Of a stretch of DNA of 64,000 nucleotides, positions 1-12,338 are shown in pieces. Source of the stretch: Mortierella sp. BCC40632 (lineage: Eukaryota > Mortierellomycota > Mortierellomycetes > Mortierellales > Mortierellaceae). The stretch's first letter is position 1; the number at the start of each line of letters is the position of its first letter. The translations under genes were made by a program, and so were the position numbers. The notes beneath the pieces were generated by a model. The model was not told where the DNA came from. It worked only from the letters and a program-made list of their open reading frames with translations, and ran no database searches. Where the stretch lies: the NCBI GenBank assembly GCA_011634665.1, contig WAEK01000007.1:580001-644000 (forward strand), read 5' to 3'.

Positions 1-100
1 ACTACCACTTCTACTAGACTCTGTGGTGATGATCGGGCTCTTCTTGACCACGTATGCGACCTACAACTACGTTTCCAAGCTGACGGGTGGACTGTTCTAA
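1..100 (+). CDS. C-terminal end of a membrane protein (partial)
   Basis: An open frame enters the window and stops with TAA at 98-100. Its last residues are hydrophobic (VVMIGLFLTTYATYNYV) and end in KLTGGLF, so this looks like the last transmembrane segment and short tail of a membrane protein whose body lies outside the window. A possible splice acceptor (CTACTAG) ends at 17, so the coding part may be only a final exon from about 18. The family cannot be recognised from about 30 residues. Confidence 0.5.
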   Translation, partial: LPLLLDSVVMIGLFLTTYATYNYVSKLTGGLF

Positions 101-587
101 TTAAGCAAGAGTGGAATCCTTTCTATTATTTCCTACTCTTTTTTTTTTTCCCCTATTATTTTATTTTATTATATTTTATAACCCAAGCTCATATGATAGA
201 ACAGTGGAGAGTCCTTTAGGAGGGAGAGATAAAGAAAAGACAAAAGATGAAGATGAAGAAGAGGAGGAAGCTTTCTTCTCCTACACCAATCTGAACGCAC
301 TGGGAGCAGGATCGGATGAACGGAAAAAAAAAACCAACCAACCAACCAACCAACCAACGAAAAAATCGAAATCGGTCAAAAAAAAAAAAAAAAAAAAAAA
401 AAAGCTATCAACTGGAGGGGTTATCTTTCTTTCTTCTTCTCTCTCTCGCTCTCTCTTTTATTACGGCCGCCTAATATGAAGATACCATCCATCCTTTTCC
501 AGTTGTTCTCACTATTGGAGATAAAGAAGAATAAATCGTAGCTATTTTTTGACCATCCTAGAGGAGAGGAAGAGGGGGTAGGGGTGG

Positions 588-590
<3 letters not shown>

Positions 591-652
<62 letters not shown>
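591..652. repeat. AG dinucleotide microsatellite
   Basis: An uninterrupted AG run of about 31 units. It is one of many AG/CT arrays in the window, and one of the longest uninterrupted ones. Confidence 0.95.
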
Positions 653-658
<6 letters not shown>

Positions 659-1337
659 GAAAGAGGAAAGTGCGATTGCGAGTCGCGAGTTGCGCCCGTT
701 GGACCCGTCCCGTATCCCAACCCCTAGGACCTCGACCGCTGAGTTTTCTTATCAGCATAAATATGCTTCCACCTTCACTCCACCCCCTCCACTCCACCCC
801 CTTCCCCCCCCCGATTCTAGTTGGCGCTTGTGGGAAAGGAGAGGAAGAGGGAGAGGGAGAGAGAGAGAGGAAAAGAAAGGAAAGGAAAGAAAGAGAGACA
901 GGGAGGAAGAGAGAAAGAAGAGGAGAGGTATAGATATGGGCAGTAATCGAATCGAGAGATGCTCAAGCGATACTCAAGACAAGGGAGAAGGAGCGAGAAG
1001 AGACAAAAGAGGATGTGGAAAAAAAAAAAAGGGCAAACAACACCAGCAGGAGTCAAATCTTCCTAATAGGGATCCCTCATGGCAAAAAAAAAAAAAAGTT
1101 TTGCCCGCTCCGTACCTCTTGTTTGCTTATTTGGCCTCTAGAACCTTTTTTTTTTTTTTTTTCCTGCTCTCTTGATTCATTGTTCGATGCTCTCTACGTT
1201 TGCTCTCTTCCTTGCCTTGCCAGATGGCATCCATCTTGGCGAGCCTCAAGGGTCATCAGGAGTGAGTCCAGTCCTTTGGGGGGTGGGGGTGAAAGAATGT
1301 GTTGACCTAGAACACTTTTTTTTTTTTTTTTTTTTTT

Positions 1338-1376
1338 CCTTCCTTCCTTCCTTCCTTCCTTCCTTCCTTCCTTCCT
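1338..1376. repeat. TTCC tetranucleotide array
   Basis: Roughly ten CCTT units directly follow a poly(T) run of about 21. It lies in a gene-free stretch. Confidence 0.9.
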
Positions 1377-3723
1377 CCCTTCCTTCAGTTCCTCACTCTT
1401 TGGATGTCCCATGTGTGTGTGTGTGCGTGTGTGTGTATGTGTCCTTCTCGCAAATCCTGAATCTTCTTGGTTGTACCCAGACGCGTCCTCTTTCTTTTCT
1501 TTTCTTTCCAAGATGATGTGTTAGTGTTGTTGTTGTTGTTGATGATGATGGTGATGATGATGTTGTTGCCTTGTTGTTGTTTTTTGCTAGTTTTTTTTTC
1601 CATCCTGCAAACAGATGGTCCCTGGATTTTCCTTTCAAACTTTGAACTAGTGCAAACAGTCTCTCCTTTCCCCTCCCTTCCCTTCCCTCTCCCTCTCTTT
1701 CATTGCCATTCTCTTTCTCTCTCTCTCTCTTTCACTATCTATCTCTTTCTGTCACTCTCTCTCACATACTCTCTTTCTCCTCTTCTTTCCTTCTGGACTC
1801 CTTTTGATGGTGATTACGATGATGAGTAAATGGCCAAAGAGCCTTTTGGGCGGTGCTTCTTTCTTTCTTTTTCCCCCCTCCTCTTCCCCCCCTACCTTCC
1901 TTTCCCATCTCACTCTATTGTCTGTGCTATGCTTAATTATTTTTTTTTTCAAGCCTCATCCCTTCTCAGTTTTTGTGGCCAGAACTAGCTAGTGTGATAT
2001 GTAGCTCGGCTGACCTTCGAGGCTACCGCATTCACATAACCTGTTGCTGTGCCATTGAAAAAAAAAAAAAAAATCCTGTGGTCAATCACGACTTTACAGC
2101 AACTACTGTATGTACAGCTTTTTTAGTTGCGTTTTTTTTTCTCTCTCTATCTCTTTGTACGTGCGTTTGTGTGTGGGTATGTTGGGTAGTTTCTATCTCT
2201 CTCTCTCGCGTGGGACTGCCCTTTCTCCGCGGGATCCATGTTTTCTTACACGACCCACCCCGCGCCTGCACTACCGCGCCTCCGCCCCTGTACCACCTCC
2301 AGAATGAGCGCCCATCAACTCTTTTTATTATTATTATTATTTTATATATTCCTCCTCTCCGGTAGTATCGAGCTGGCTACCCATTGGAATGGAATGGGGG
2401 TGGGAGGTAGGAGCAGAGTAAGTGGTAGTGGCAGTGGTAGTAGTAGTAGAGAGTTTGGAAGTTATGCAAGCCAACGCACGATTATCTTTCCTGCTTTCTT
2501 TCGTCATGCCCAATCTTTTCCCATGGTTGCCAGGGGGTTGCAAAGGAGAGGGGAGAGGGGGAGGGGAGAGGAGGGGAAATGCACCAGTCATTCAGAATGG
2601 GGAGTGGGAGAGTTTTTTTTTTATTCAGGCGGCATGCGATGTGAGAATCCCTGCGTGTACTCTTTTTACTTTCTCCACCTCCGCCTCCACTTCCAACATG
2701 AAGAGGAAGAAGAAGAAGAGACTGATCGAAAGAGAGAGCCGACAAACGGCTTGTCGTTCATCGTTTCTCATTTTGAATGATTTCCATTTCCTTTTTTTTT
2801 TTTTTTTTTTTTTTCTATTTCTTTTTCTCGCGTCGTAAAATATGTACATCGACTCTCAATGGCAAACAAAAAAAAAAAAAAAGGGCGTCTCTTGCGTCTT
2901 CTTTTCCCTCATTGTCTTTTCCGTCCATCCACCTGTACGTCCTTCCGTCTATCCGGAGCTTAATTAGCCTGCGAGAGCACAGAAGGGCTGGGCTGAGCAA
3001 TGAAAGCGACAAGCATGCAGATGGTAAACGAGCCCGTTCACTCGTTTAGTCGATTGCGGGACAGGGAGGATAAAGTCTAAATGGAGAGAGAGAGAGAGAA
3101 GAGAGAGAGAAGGAGAGGGCCAGACAAACAGAAAGACAGACAGAGAACAGGGTCGATGACAAGGTGAGAGCACGAGATGATGGCGATGCCGATGGCGACA
3201 AAGAGGGATAGGTAGGCGGTCCGTTTGTTGGCCAAAGAGCGCGCAAACTATGTTCCCTTTCTCACTCTTGTCAAAGGAGACGGATGTGCTCTCGAGGCGC
3301 CGCCTCTGTCCGGTCTGCTGGGAGAGAGGACACAGGGGATCCAAGTGGAGAAAGAAAGAGAGAGAAGAAAAAAAAGGTATTTAACATGCACTCTTTCCCT
3401 TTTTTTTTTTCTCTTTCTCTTTCTCTCCCTTCTCATTCTCTCTCTTTTTTTTCTTCTCTCTTTCTCTCTCTTTCTCTTTTCTATACTTGTTTGCTTTCTG
3501 CATTCTGCTTCATCTTCATCGGCAAACAAATACAAGCACCCCCCCCCCCTTCTCACCCCGTTGTATCCCTTGCTATCCATTGACCTATTTAAGTTGCGTC
3601 GTCTCCTGGTCTAGCTCGGTCTTTTCTCTCTTTCTTTCTTTCTTTCTTTCTTATTCCTCTGTCCACACCTTCTTTTCCAGGAATAAGTCCCCTCCCTTCC
3701 CTTCTTCCACAACTCTTCCAGTC

Positions 3724-5455
3724 ATGACCTCGTACTTTCGCCGACCCGCCGAGTACTACAAGCGGAATCACTGGACGTATCCAGGTAATTCAATCCTTCC
3801 ATATAGCCTGTTCTCTCTCCCTTTTCTCTTTCTCTCTCTTTCTCTTTCTGTCTCTTTGGGACGTTTTCTTCTTCTTTTTTCGACTACACTCGCCTTGTGC
3901 GTTCTGCTTGCTCCCTCTTGACTTGGTCTGCTCTTCATTCGAATGGAGAGACCAGACTTGGACAGAAAGGGGGATTTCAAAAAGCGAGCGCTGCAAGTGT
4001 AATTTTTTTTTTTGTGCAGTATGTCCACATGGTCCTTGCTTTCCAAGTTTAGGCTGCAAGCTAAAAAGCAGAGCAGGAGAGGAGGGGGGGGGGAAGGACC
4101 CAATATCTTTTCTCTTTTCTCTATCTCTCTCCCATCCATCTCATTTTTTTTTTCACTCAACCTGCACGGTACTTTCGGACAAAGTTGTTCCTGAAAATTG
4201 ACTAAAAAAAATGGCCCCCGCTGACATACCTTGCGCCTGTACCTACCTTCCATCTCTATTTATTGCTTCTGCCTCCCAATAGATTCGCTCCGAATCCGGG
4301 GATCCGTTATCCCGTCGATCTTGACCGATGTCTTTATCATCACTGGCTTCAGTGTCCTGGTCATGACCGCCCAGACGACCAAGATCTTTGAAAAGAGTCT
4401 TAATGTCCCTAGTGTCATTGGTAATCATCCTTTTTTTTTTCTTCTTCTTCTCTTTTTTCCACAGACGAGAAAAGGACAGTGACTACCTCCCACAAGACTT
4501 CATCTAATCGACCCCCCTTTCTCTCTCTCTCTCTCTCTCTCTCCCTCTCCTCGCTCGATAAACAGTTCCTGCTCTCTCGGTCGTGGTCGGTTTGATTCTC
4601 GCTTTCCGTACCAACACGGCCTATGATCGTTACTGGGAAGGTCGTAAGCTTTGGGCCAACCTCGATGTTCAGATCCGTAACTTTTCCCGAATGATTTGGG
4701 TGGGTATGCGTGAGAACCCAGCGTTGGTCGCCGCAGCAGCCGCCCATGCTCCCCCTCCCAGCAGTGGAAGCTCCACCAAGCCCAACCGATACAGTCTTCG
4801 GGATGGTCATCTTCTCTTTGGTCGAAGCAACAGTTCAATCAAATCCAAGCATCGTGCCGACAATGGATCCGATGCAGCAACCTTGGCCGATCTGGATGCA
4901 CACCCCTCGGGAAGTCATGAGGAAGATGGTGACAAGATTTTGGTCGTCAAGTTGCTCTTGGCTTATGCTGTGGCGGTCAAGCATCATCTTCGTCAGGAGT
5001 TTGGCGTTCGTTATTTTGATCTTGAGGGACTTTTGCCCCGTGGTTATGAACCCTGTGCAGCAACCGAGGAATACATTGAAGTACGAGCTCTTCATGATTG
5101 GGCCAAGGGAGACAACCAGAGACATTACAGTATGCAACCTTGGGATATTGTTGTGGGCAATGATGATGGTCAAATGTCCTTGCCACTTGAGATTGCGCAC
5201 GGTCTGTCTCTCTGGGTGATTGGTGAGGCGAGAGCTTTGAGGATCGAGCCTGCCTTGATTGGTAACCTGTTGTCGAGCATCAACTCCATGGTCGATATTT
5301 TCACCAACATGGAGCGTATCGTCTTTACGCCCATCCCTCTGGCCTATAGCATTCATCTGTAAGTCTTCTTCTTTCTCATACTCAGTCTTGCTCATTTAAG
5401 AATGCAACATGAATTTTTTTTTTCTGCATGTGGTTCCCTAACTTTTTTCCTTGTC

Positions 5456-5491
<36 letters not shown>

Positions 5492-5794
5492 TTCTCTCTC
5501 CCCTCCCCCAACCTTTCCCCACCCTTTTTCTCCTTTAATAGGCGCCAAGTCGTGTACCTGTACTGTTTGGCTCTCCCTTTCACATTTATTGACTCTCTTG
5601 GTTGGTTGTTGGTTCCTTTGATGTGCTTGGTTTCATTCACTCTCTTTGGTGTTGAGGCCATTGGTCGTGAGATCGAGAACCCCTTCGGCAAGGATGCCAA
5701 CGATCTCCACATGGACGAGTTCTGTCGTAACCTCAAGCGTGAGCTTGACTATACCGTCAACCTTAGGAACGCTATCCCAGGCGCTCATGCGTAA
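3724..5794 (+). CDS. Bestrophin-family (UPF0187) anion channel
   Basis: The predicted product is a membrane chloride channel-like protein of the bestrophin/RFP-TM family, about 414 residues. Exons are 3724-3784, 4283-4420, 4566-5358 and 5542-5794; all introns are GT-AG and the phases agree. Family hallmarks are visible: the N-terminal FRRPAEYY segment, the hydrophobic stretch before the conserved LAFRTNTAYDRYWEGR block near residue 80, and the C-terminal GVEAIGREIENPFG followed by NDLHMDEFC. An insertion of about 65 low-complexity residues (Ala/Ser/Pro rich, then acidic) follows the first block, as is common in fungal members. The start is the first ATG before a conserved N-terminus. It converges on DCP2. 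The CT-rich leader fits the other plus-strand genes here. The substrate cannot be told from sequence. Confidence 0.9.
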
Positions 5795-6080
5795 AAGTGA
5801 AAGCGTGTTTGAGACGAGAGAAAGGAAGGATGGAAAGAAAGAAAGAGTATCATTTATATATCAATTTTTTTTTTTGTTCATAAGCAGCATCTGGTCTGGT
5901 TATCGTCTTTTTTCTTCGTCATCTCAAAAAAAAGGAAAAGAAAAAAAATAAGAGAGAGAGAAATAAATTCTGTACATATCGCATTACATTGGTCCTTTCC
6001 ATTTTCATTTCCTTTTAGACCTATTATACCATGTCTCATTGGGTCTTTCTTTTCTTTTCTAGTATCGTACCAGGAACAAA

Positions 6081-6115
<35 letters not shown>

Positions 6116-6247
6116 AAAAAAAGAAAAAAAGAATAATAAAGAGGCACCAAAGAGAGCCTTCTTCATTCTATTCTCTTCTTCTTCTTCTTTTCCTTTCACC
6201 TTTCGCCCTCCTTCCTTCCCTTTTTTGTTTTGTTTTGTTTATTCAGT
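5795..6247. other. Convergent 3' intergenic region (bestrophin / DCP2)
   Basis: Holds the 3' ends of two convergent genes. It contains an AG array at about 6083-6111 and A-rich DNA after it. No gene is seen. Confidence 0.7.
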
Positions 6248-8177
6248 TCAGACAAGGGCATTCACATCGAATCGAAAATCCTGCATGCTGCTCGCCTTTG
6301 CTCGATGAACCCCTTCTTTGCCAGGTGTTGTTCCATTGACCATCATCGGACGGTAAAGCGCCGGCATATGCTTTACTCCTGGCACACTGCCAGAATCACT
6401 TCCATAGCCTCCATAGCCATGCGTGTGGTGAATGTCGTTCGCTGATTTGAAGTACGCATGATGACCATTGGGTCCATTGGCATACATAGGTGGATGTCCT
6501 CCTCCTCCTCCCCCTGCTCCTCCTCCCCCTGCTCCATTCTCCTGTACAGTCATAAGGAACCGCTTCAAAGGGTCCTGAGAGGCAAGTTGTGGTGATCCTC
6601 CATGGACAGAGTCTCGGGGAGCACCATTGCTAAATCCACCTCCACTTCCACCTCCATTCAAAAGTGCCAAAAGATCCAATGACTTTTTACGTCCTGTAGT
6701 CGCTCCTGTTCCTGCTGGGCCGGAGGCTTCATGAAGAAGAGCGGGATGTACGGCTTGAGCATGCACACTTGCAGGCGATCCGTTGCCATGATGGAGTTGG
6801 TGGTGGTGGAGGTCATTGGACACAAGTCCCTGAGGACGGACTGTGGGTGATTGATCCGCAAAGGTTCTTCGGGCCATGGAAGGCGATCCATCCAAGGGAT
6901 GACCTACATCTCCATGACGATAAGTCATCCCGCCCTGGTTCGAAAAGATCCCGAGCATTGCTTTCAGACCATCACTGCTCAGGCCTGTGCCGGGTGTGGC
7001 CGAAGGAGTGGCCAAGGGAGTGGCTGATGGGGTGGTGACCCCTCCAGCAGCACTCAATGATGGTGACAAATGGTTGGTAGGGGTAGAGGTGATGGGTTCG
7101 CCTTGGATTCCCAAAAGCGCTTTCAAGGAATGACTCGTGTTCGGAGGGTTCAATTGTGCCTGTCCAGGCGAAGAAGGTGAGTGAATTGAAGCCGTGGGTG
7201 AGACGTGCTGCTGTTGAGGGAAAGGGTGTTGCTGCTGTTGCTGTTGCTGGAGAATGAGGTTGTTCTGTCCATTGCCAATCCCAAGCATACTCTTCAAGAT
7301 CTCAGAATCGGCCTGAGCAACGGACGAGGAGACGACGGGTATAGTAGGGCCTGGCGCGACCTGGTTGGTACGGACGGCACTCTGGGGACCCTTGCGTTTG
7401 GCGTTCCTCTTTTGCGTCGCAATCCAGTTCTTTAGTTTCCTGTTGGGGAGAGAAAAGGAGAGAACGAGTTAATTTTTTTGGAAAGAGCCTTTGACCATCC
7501 AAGGACAGGAAAGGAAAAAAAAAAAAAAAAGGAAAGGAGAATCCACCAAGTGAGGAAACAATGACTTCAAAAGGTAATGGATCGTACTGGAGAAATGGGG
7601 TCACCATGTAGAAACGACTTGCACTCTTGGCATTCGTGGGTCGTTCAGAGCCACTCTCCTTGCCCGAGTAGGTTCCTCGGTCGGTAGTCTTGGGTTTGTA
7701 TGCCGGTAGTTCCGAGATGAGATGCCACTCGATTTTCTATTATTTTCAGCGGCGCGCGTCCATGGAAGGAAGTGTACGAAGAGAGATGTGTGTATGGATT
7801 TTTTTTTTTTTTTTTTTTTGTTCGTAGGATGGCGCCGGAGATAGTGATAGTGATAGTGGATATTGCCCTGTTTAGATCTCCAATAGTCGTGTCCTTGTTG
7901 CAAATCGACCTGAGCTGCAATAACAGCAGCCTCATACAAAGAAGCGAAGGTTCTTATATAAATATATATCTTTCACATACACTGATCTCCTTGCGGGTCT
8001 GGGGTTCGAATACAGTGTCCTCGGGGACACCCTTGATAATGTACAGTCGGATCCTCTGGTCCTTCATCGTCTGTTCAATGTAGTCCTCGTCCCGGATCCG
8101 GTCCGTGATGTCGAATCCTGTTTCTTCCATTACCTAGTCGTTTGCAAAGAGGAGCCACATTCCATCTCTCCTTTGTC

Positions 8178-8208
<31 letters not shown>

Positions 8209-9484
8209 TGTCTGGAGGTGTCTTTTTCTCCTTTTGCCTTAAGACGAGGTGGTTAGTGAGGAGATTCGATTTACCTCTCGAGCTGCACAAGATATATCCA
8301 TCTCGTCCTTGTTGATCTTGCCCTTGGGGAATCCCCAACCTGACCGTGCAGCCCAGCCCTTGACCAATATACACTGTAATGGAGAGAGTGAGAGAGAGAG
8401 CAAGAGAGTGAGAAAAAAAAATATGAAAAAGGGTCCGAGGCAAGTGCTTTGCCAGAGAACGTATCACATGACTCGATCTTGCACAGCAAAGGCAAAGGCA
8501 AAGGCAAAGGCAAAGGCAAAGGCAAAGGCAAAGGCAAAGATAAAGACAAAGACAAAGACAAAGGCAGAGATAGAGGCAGAGGCAGAGGCAGAAAAAGAAA
8601 AGAAAAGACGATACCTTGTCCATGGCCTCGTTCAAGATAATGGCACCGCAGACGGGGACACGGACTTTGTACTCCATAAAGTTGACAAAGGCACGTTCAT
8701 GTTCATCGGACCACTCGTGCAAGAGTGGGCAATGCCGAAAGAACTTTGCAGAAAAGTTCTTGAGTGTGAAGCTGGGCAGGGAGAGATTCTGTTCCCGGAT
8801 AAAGTCTTCATAATACCAGTGTGCTTGTTCGATCTGGAAAAAGATGCGCTCGACAGAGGCCAACTCTTCATCGGGGACGTTGATAATGAACCGACTAGAA
8901 GGAGCAGCGAAAAAGGAAGCATAGAAGAGAAAAAGAAGAACATTGAAGAAAAGAAAAGAAGAAGAAAAGGCGTGCGAGTCGTTAATATGGCTGGGCGTCA
9001 GGAGAGACGAGCGGGGACAAAGTGTCTGGCGTGGGTGAACAAAAAAAAAAAAAGGTGTCTCGGGGCATGGAGTTGACTCTCTTGTTTAGTGTCGTTCTGC
9101 ATGCACCCTGCACCTCGGCCTGGATTTGGGCATGACGATGATGAAACCCAAGGGATAGAGCAAGAGTGTGACATATGGGACAACCATTGGAGTCAAATAC
9201 GTCTGCATCTCTGCCAATGCACCCGGGGTAAAGAAGCACGAGTCAAGGAGGCTGTGCAGAGCGTGTGCGTGAGGATGAGAGAGTGAGAGAGCAAGAGGAG
9301 CTCCATGTTGGATGCAGGATGCAGAGAGAAAGAGAAAGCGAGAGACAGAGAAAGAGGAGAGAGCCGAGAGGATGTAATAGTAGAGTAATGGTAGTAGTGG
9401 TAGTAGCGGTAGTAGTGGTAGAGAGTAGTAGTACCTGGACAGATCGTTCAGTACGTCGTCAAATGTCGCATCCGCGTAGGACAT
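6248..9484 (-). CDS. DCP2: mRNA decapping enzyme DCP2
   Basis: Catalytic subunit of the decapping complex, hydrolysing the m7G cap in cytoplasmic mRNA decay. Six exons, all GT-AG: 9435-9484, 8615-8894, 8275-8373, 7981-8133, 7588-7736, 6248-7439, giving 640 residues. Residues about 12-105 are the all-alpha regulatory domain ([24 protein letters not shown]). The Nudix box is complete at 128-150: G128, E134, R142-E143, E146-E147 and G149. Box B ends with KIEWH and [14 protein letters not shown]. The C-terminal 400 residues are disordered (polyQ, Gly/Ser/His rich) but hold LKSMLGI, LKALLGI, LKAMLGI and LDLLALLNG, resembling helical leucine-rich motifs, and end with FRFDVNALV, like the human tail. 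Exon 5 was ended at CCA|GTACGA because only this phase reaches the conserved exon 6. Intron 2 holds a hexanucleotide array. Confidence 0.93.
8485..8592. repeat. GGCAAA hexanucleotide array inside DCP2 intron 2
   Basis: About nine near-perfect GGCAAA units grade into GACAAA and then GGCAGA variants. The array lies wholly within the intron at 8374-8614. The gradient of variants fits slippage growth from one end. Confidence 0.9.
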
Positions 9485-10653
9485 TGCTCGAGGAGGATAT
9501 GGCTCGAGAGCGACAATAAAGCAAAAAGGAGAGAAAGAGAAAAAGAGAGAAAGAGAGAAAGAGAGAAGGAATGAGAGAAAGAGAGAAAATCGAAAAGGAA
9601 GAGAAAAGGGATGCTGTGGACCGACAGTTACTAGAGGAGGAGGAGGGAGGAGGAGGGAGGATGGACGACAAAAAGCGGGAAAACGTGAAAAAGCCGAGGG
9701 GGGGGGGAGAGGGTGAGGTGTGGATCCAGAGAGCAAAAAAAAAGGAGAGAGTGAGTGAGAGAGAGAGAGAAAGAGTGAAAGTGAGAGTGAAAGTGAGCGA
9801 GAGAGAGAGAGAGAAAAAGAGAACGAGCGAAAGGGAACGAGCGAGATAGAGAGAGAAAAGAAAAAAAAGGAAAGAAAGAAAGAAAAGGAAAGAAAGAAAG
9901 AAAAAAAAAAAAAAAACGAGTCGGCTCTGATAGACCCGAGGCAAGTGTGGAAAGCGAGAGAGTGTGTGTGTAAGAGAGAGAGAGAGTGAGAGAGTGAGAG
10001 AGAGAGAGAGAATCCGTCCAACGAACGAACGAACGAACGAACGAGTGGGCGAATGAATGAAAAAAAAAAAGAAAAAGAAAAGAAAGCAGTCCAGAGCCCG
10101 AGGACATGACTGATCCATCCGATGGCTGAGCTGTCACTCGCTCACCCACTCACACTCACTCACTCACTCACTCACTCTCTCACTCTCTCTCTCTCTCCAA
10201 ATAGACTGAGCCTCTTCTCTTCTCTTCCTCGGACAATGGCCAATGCCCCGGTGCCCCCCTTCCCTCCCCCTTCCTCCCTTGCCCTGCCCTGTCGTGCCCT
10301 TTGTACGATATACACCAGCCCAGCTATCCTCTTTATCCATTTCATGGCCCTTCCTGAAGGAGAAGAAAAGGGTCAGTTGATGATGCATCGTGATCAGTCT
10401 GCGTACATTGAATAGGGGCTGTGTCTCTTATGACGGATGCCACCACTCCATGGGATAACACAACCCGCTTGGCTCGCACCTTGTGTCCTCCTCTCTTGTT
10501 GCTCCCCCGTTCTTTTCTTTTTTATTCTTCTTCTTCTTCATCATCATCATCTTCCTCTTCCTCTTCCTCTTCTTCCTCCTCCTCCTTGTCTTTTCCTTCT
10601 TCTTCCTCCTATCCCTCAACTCTTCCCTCCTTCCTGCCGACACAATCTCCACA
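9485..10653. promoter_or_regulatory. Divergent intergenic region DCP2 / SAM-protein with strand-biased tracts
   Basis: Contains the upstream regions of DCP2 (leftward) and the SAM-domain gene (rightward). On the plus strand it is purine-rich (AG, GAAA) from about 9510 to 10016, passes a GAAC array at about 10017-10043, and becomes pyrimidine-rich (CACT, CT, CTT) from about 10140 to 10650. Each flanking gene therefore has pyrimidine tracts on its own sense strand. No defined promoter element was recognised. Confidence 0.6.
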
Positions 10654-12252
10654 ATGGACCACACCGATCCGATCCAAACCTCAACGACCTATTATCGCAA
10701 GGTCAATGTCCCCCTCGAATACCCCCCTGCCTCTGCCTCCGCTACGAAATCCTATGTATACCCACCTCCCATGTCTCCATCTGATGAATACTTCCAGGCT
10801 ACACTCGCCCAACAATGGCCTACTTCGCCACCTTCGGGTCCCGCCCCAACCGGTACACAACCGATCAGTATCCCCAACCGGCCAATCAACCGTCGACGGT
10901 CCTCGGCCTCGATTCGCTCCTCTTTACCCAACAACCTTTCTAATCTCCCTTCTCCACCTACATCGCCCTGGAAACCCATCAGTGGACCCAAGCCTTTGGC
11001 CCGGTCAGCGACCATGGTAGTCGATCAGACGCCCTTCCCTGACCTACCCAGGGATGTGCGTGAGTGGACGAGTACACATGTAGCCGAGTATCTTGGCTAC
11101 AGTCTCCGGTTCTATCCTCGCGCCATTACTGAAGACCTTGGTCGATATGTTCGACAGGTGAGGAGTCTTTTTCTTATTTTTGTAGAAAAGAGTTGGTTTT
11201 GTGAAGGTTGTGCGTAGCAAAGAATCGATCAGCTGACTGGACCACGCGCTCTACTCCTTCGGATATAGTCGGCATGCTTGACAGGCGAGCAGTTTATTGA
11301 CCTCAAGGAAGAGGACCTTGAGCGGATGGAGATCAACCTCAAGTGGCGGACCATGATCATGAAGGCTGTAGGGATGCTTCGACGCGAGACGATGAGGGCC
11401 AGTAAGATGCATCCGATGCGGTGGGAAGACGGGTTTGATCCCGAGAAGGACGCACCCTCCACCGCGTGGAGCAGTGTTGATTCACTCCGTAAGTCGAGAG
11501 AGAGAGAGAGAGAGAGAGATAGACCATGTGCGGGGTGGGCCGTTTTTTTTTTGTAATTGGCTGCCCCTGAAAATGAATCCGGGCCAATGGCTTGGACTGA
11601 TGTGATGATATCAGACTCACTCTCCCTTTTTCTTTTCTCGTGATCGTGTTTTCTCATCATAGTCGACGACGAGGAGCCTTCATCCGTCCACCACTCCACA
11701 TCTGCTTCTGCATCTGCATCCACAGAAAAGACCATCGTCACTGCAACGCCCATCATCATGGACTCTTCCAGAGACGACTCTCGTGTCATCGTAACCACTG
11801 CTGACCTCCAGGACCTTCGTCGCGACCTTGTCCAGGACCTGACTCAGGTCCTCCATCACTGGAAGTTGGACCATGAAGACCGTCTTCGGAAAGAGGCTGC
11901 TGCCCGATCCAGGTCAAGCCTTGGCTTTATGGAGGGTGTCGTCCTTGGTGGCCTCATTGTTGCCTTTATGATGCGCTTTTCTCGCTTTTTTTTTTTTTTT
12001 TTTTTTTATTATTATTATTCTTTTTTTGAGTGTCTCTCCTTTTTCTCTTTTGCATTCTTCTTATCCTTCTATTGTCTTGCTGTCCAGTCCAATCTACTCG
12101 TGTTGCATTCATTTGATCCGCCATCAGTCGCGCGGACTCACAATAGAAGAGGAAGAAGAGAGGAAGAAGAACAAAAAAAAAAAAAAAAAGCAGCAGCAGC
12201 AGCAGCAGCAACAACACCAGCAGTAGCATTCATAAACATGCCCCTTCAATAA
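10654..12252 (+). CDS. SAM-domain protein with C-terminal membrane segment
   Basis: Exons 10654-11157, 11269-11488 and 11663 to about 12252, phases consistent. Residues 1-140 are low complexity (Pro/Ser/Thr rich). A sterile alpha motif domain follows, split by intron 1: WTSTHVAEYLGY in exon 1, then LTGEQFIDLKEEDLERMEI and the helix KWRTMIMKAVGMLRRE in exon 2. Exon 3 encodes a Ser/Thr linker, a probable helix (DLQDLRRDLVQDLTQVLHHW) and a hydrophobic anchor (FMEGVVLGGLIVAFMMRFSR). SAM domains usually mediate protein-protein contacts, so a tail-anchored scaffold role is possible; this is inference. The 3' end is doubtful: after the anchor the frame runs through poly(T) and GCA/AAG repeats, translating as Phe, Tyr, Lys and Ala runs, so the true stop or a last intron may differ. 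Confidence 0.75.
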
Positions 12253-12338
12253 AACCGTTTAATACTTTACACAACACACATCCCTCGTACAGAGAAAGAG
12301 AGAGGGAGAGATGCATGCAGACACAAGAGTTGGATCCT

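Larger units (their letters stand above)
101..3723. repeat. Gene-free low-complexity region
   Basis: No convincing gene is visible in these 3.6 kb; the open frames present are translations of simple repeats. The region holds an AACC tetranucleotide array near 335-357, a poly(A) run at about 379-402, a pure AG microsatellite at 591-652, purine-rich DNA at 835-930, a TTCC array at about 1338-1376, a short TG array at 1410-1440, several poly(T)/poly(A) runs, and CT-rich DNA at 3400-3660 just upstream of the bestrophin gene. The 3' untranslated region of the partial gene at 1-100 must lie at its left end and the bestrophin promoter at its right end. Confidence 0.75.

Noticed and set aside
111..3614. 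Many open frames of 60-180 codons on both strands
   Set aside because: They translate CT/AG, TTCC and homopolymer repeats into Leu-Ser, Arg-Glu, Phe or Lys runs, with no domain and no splice-consistent structure.
7600..7939. Possible extra DCP2 exon in the intron at 7737-7980
   Set aside because: Exons 4 and 5 join directly as KEIS-KIEWH, the conserved family sequence, so the intervening 244 bases are intron.
8249..9076. A 275-codon plus-strand frame rich in AKAKAK and ERER
   Set aside because: It is the antisense shadow of DCP2 exons 2-3 and the hexanucleotide repeat in its intron.
9459..10149. Long minus-strand Ser/Leu/Phe-rich frames
   Set aside because: They read the CT-rich leader of DCP2. 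Only the short exon beginning [12 protein letters not shown] fits the DCP2 N-terminus.
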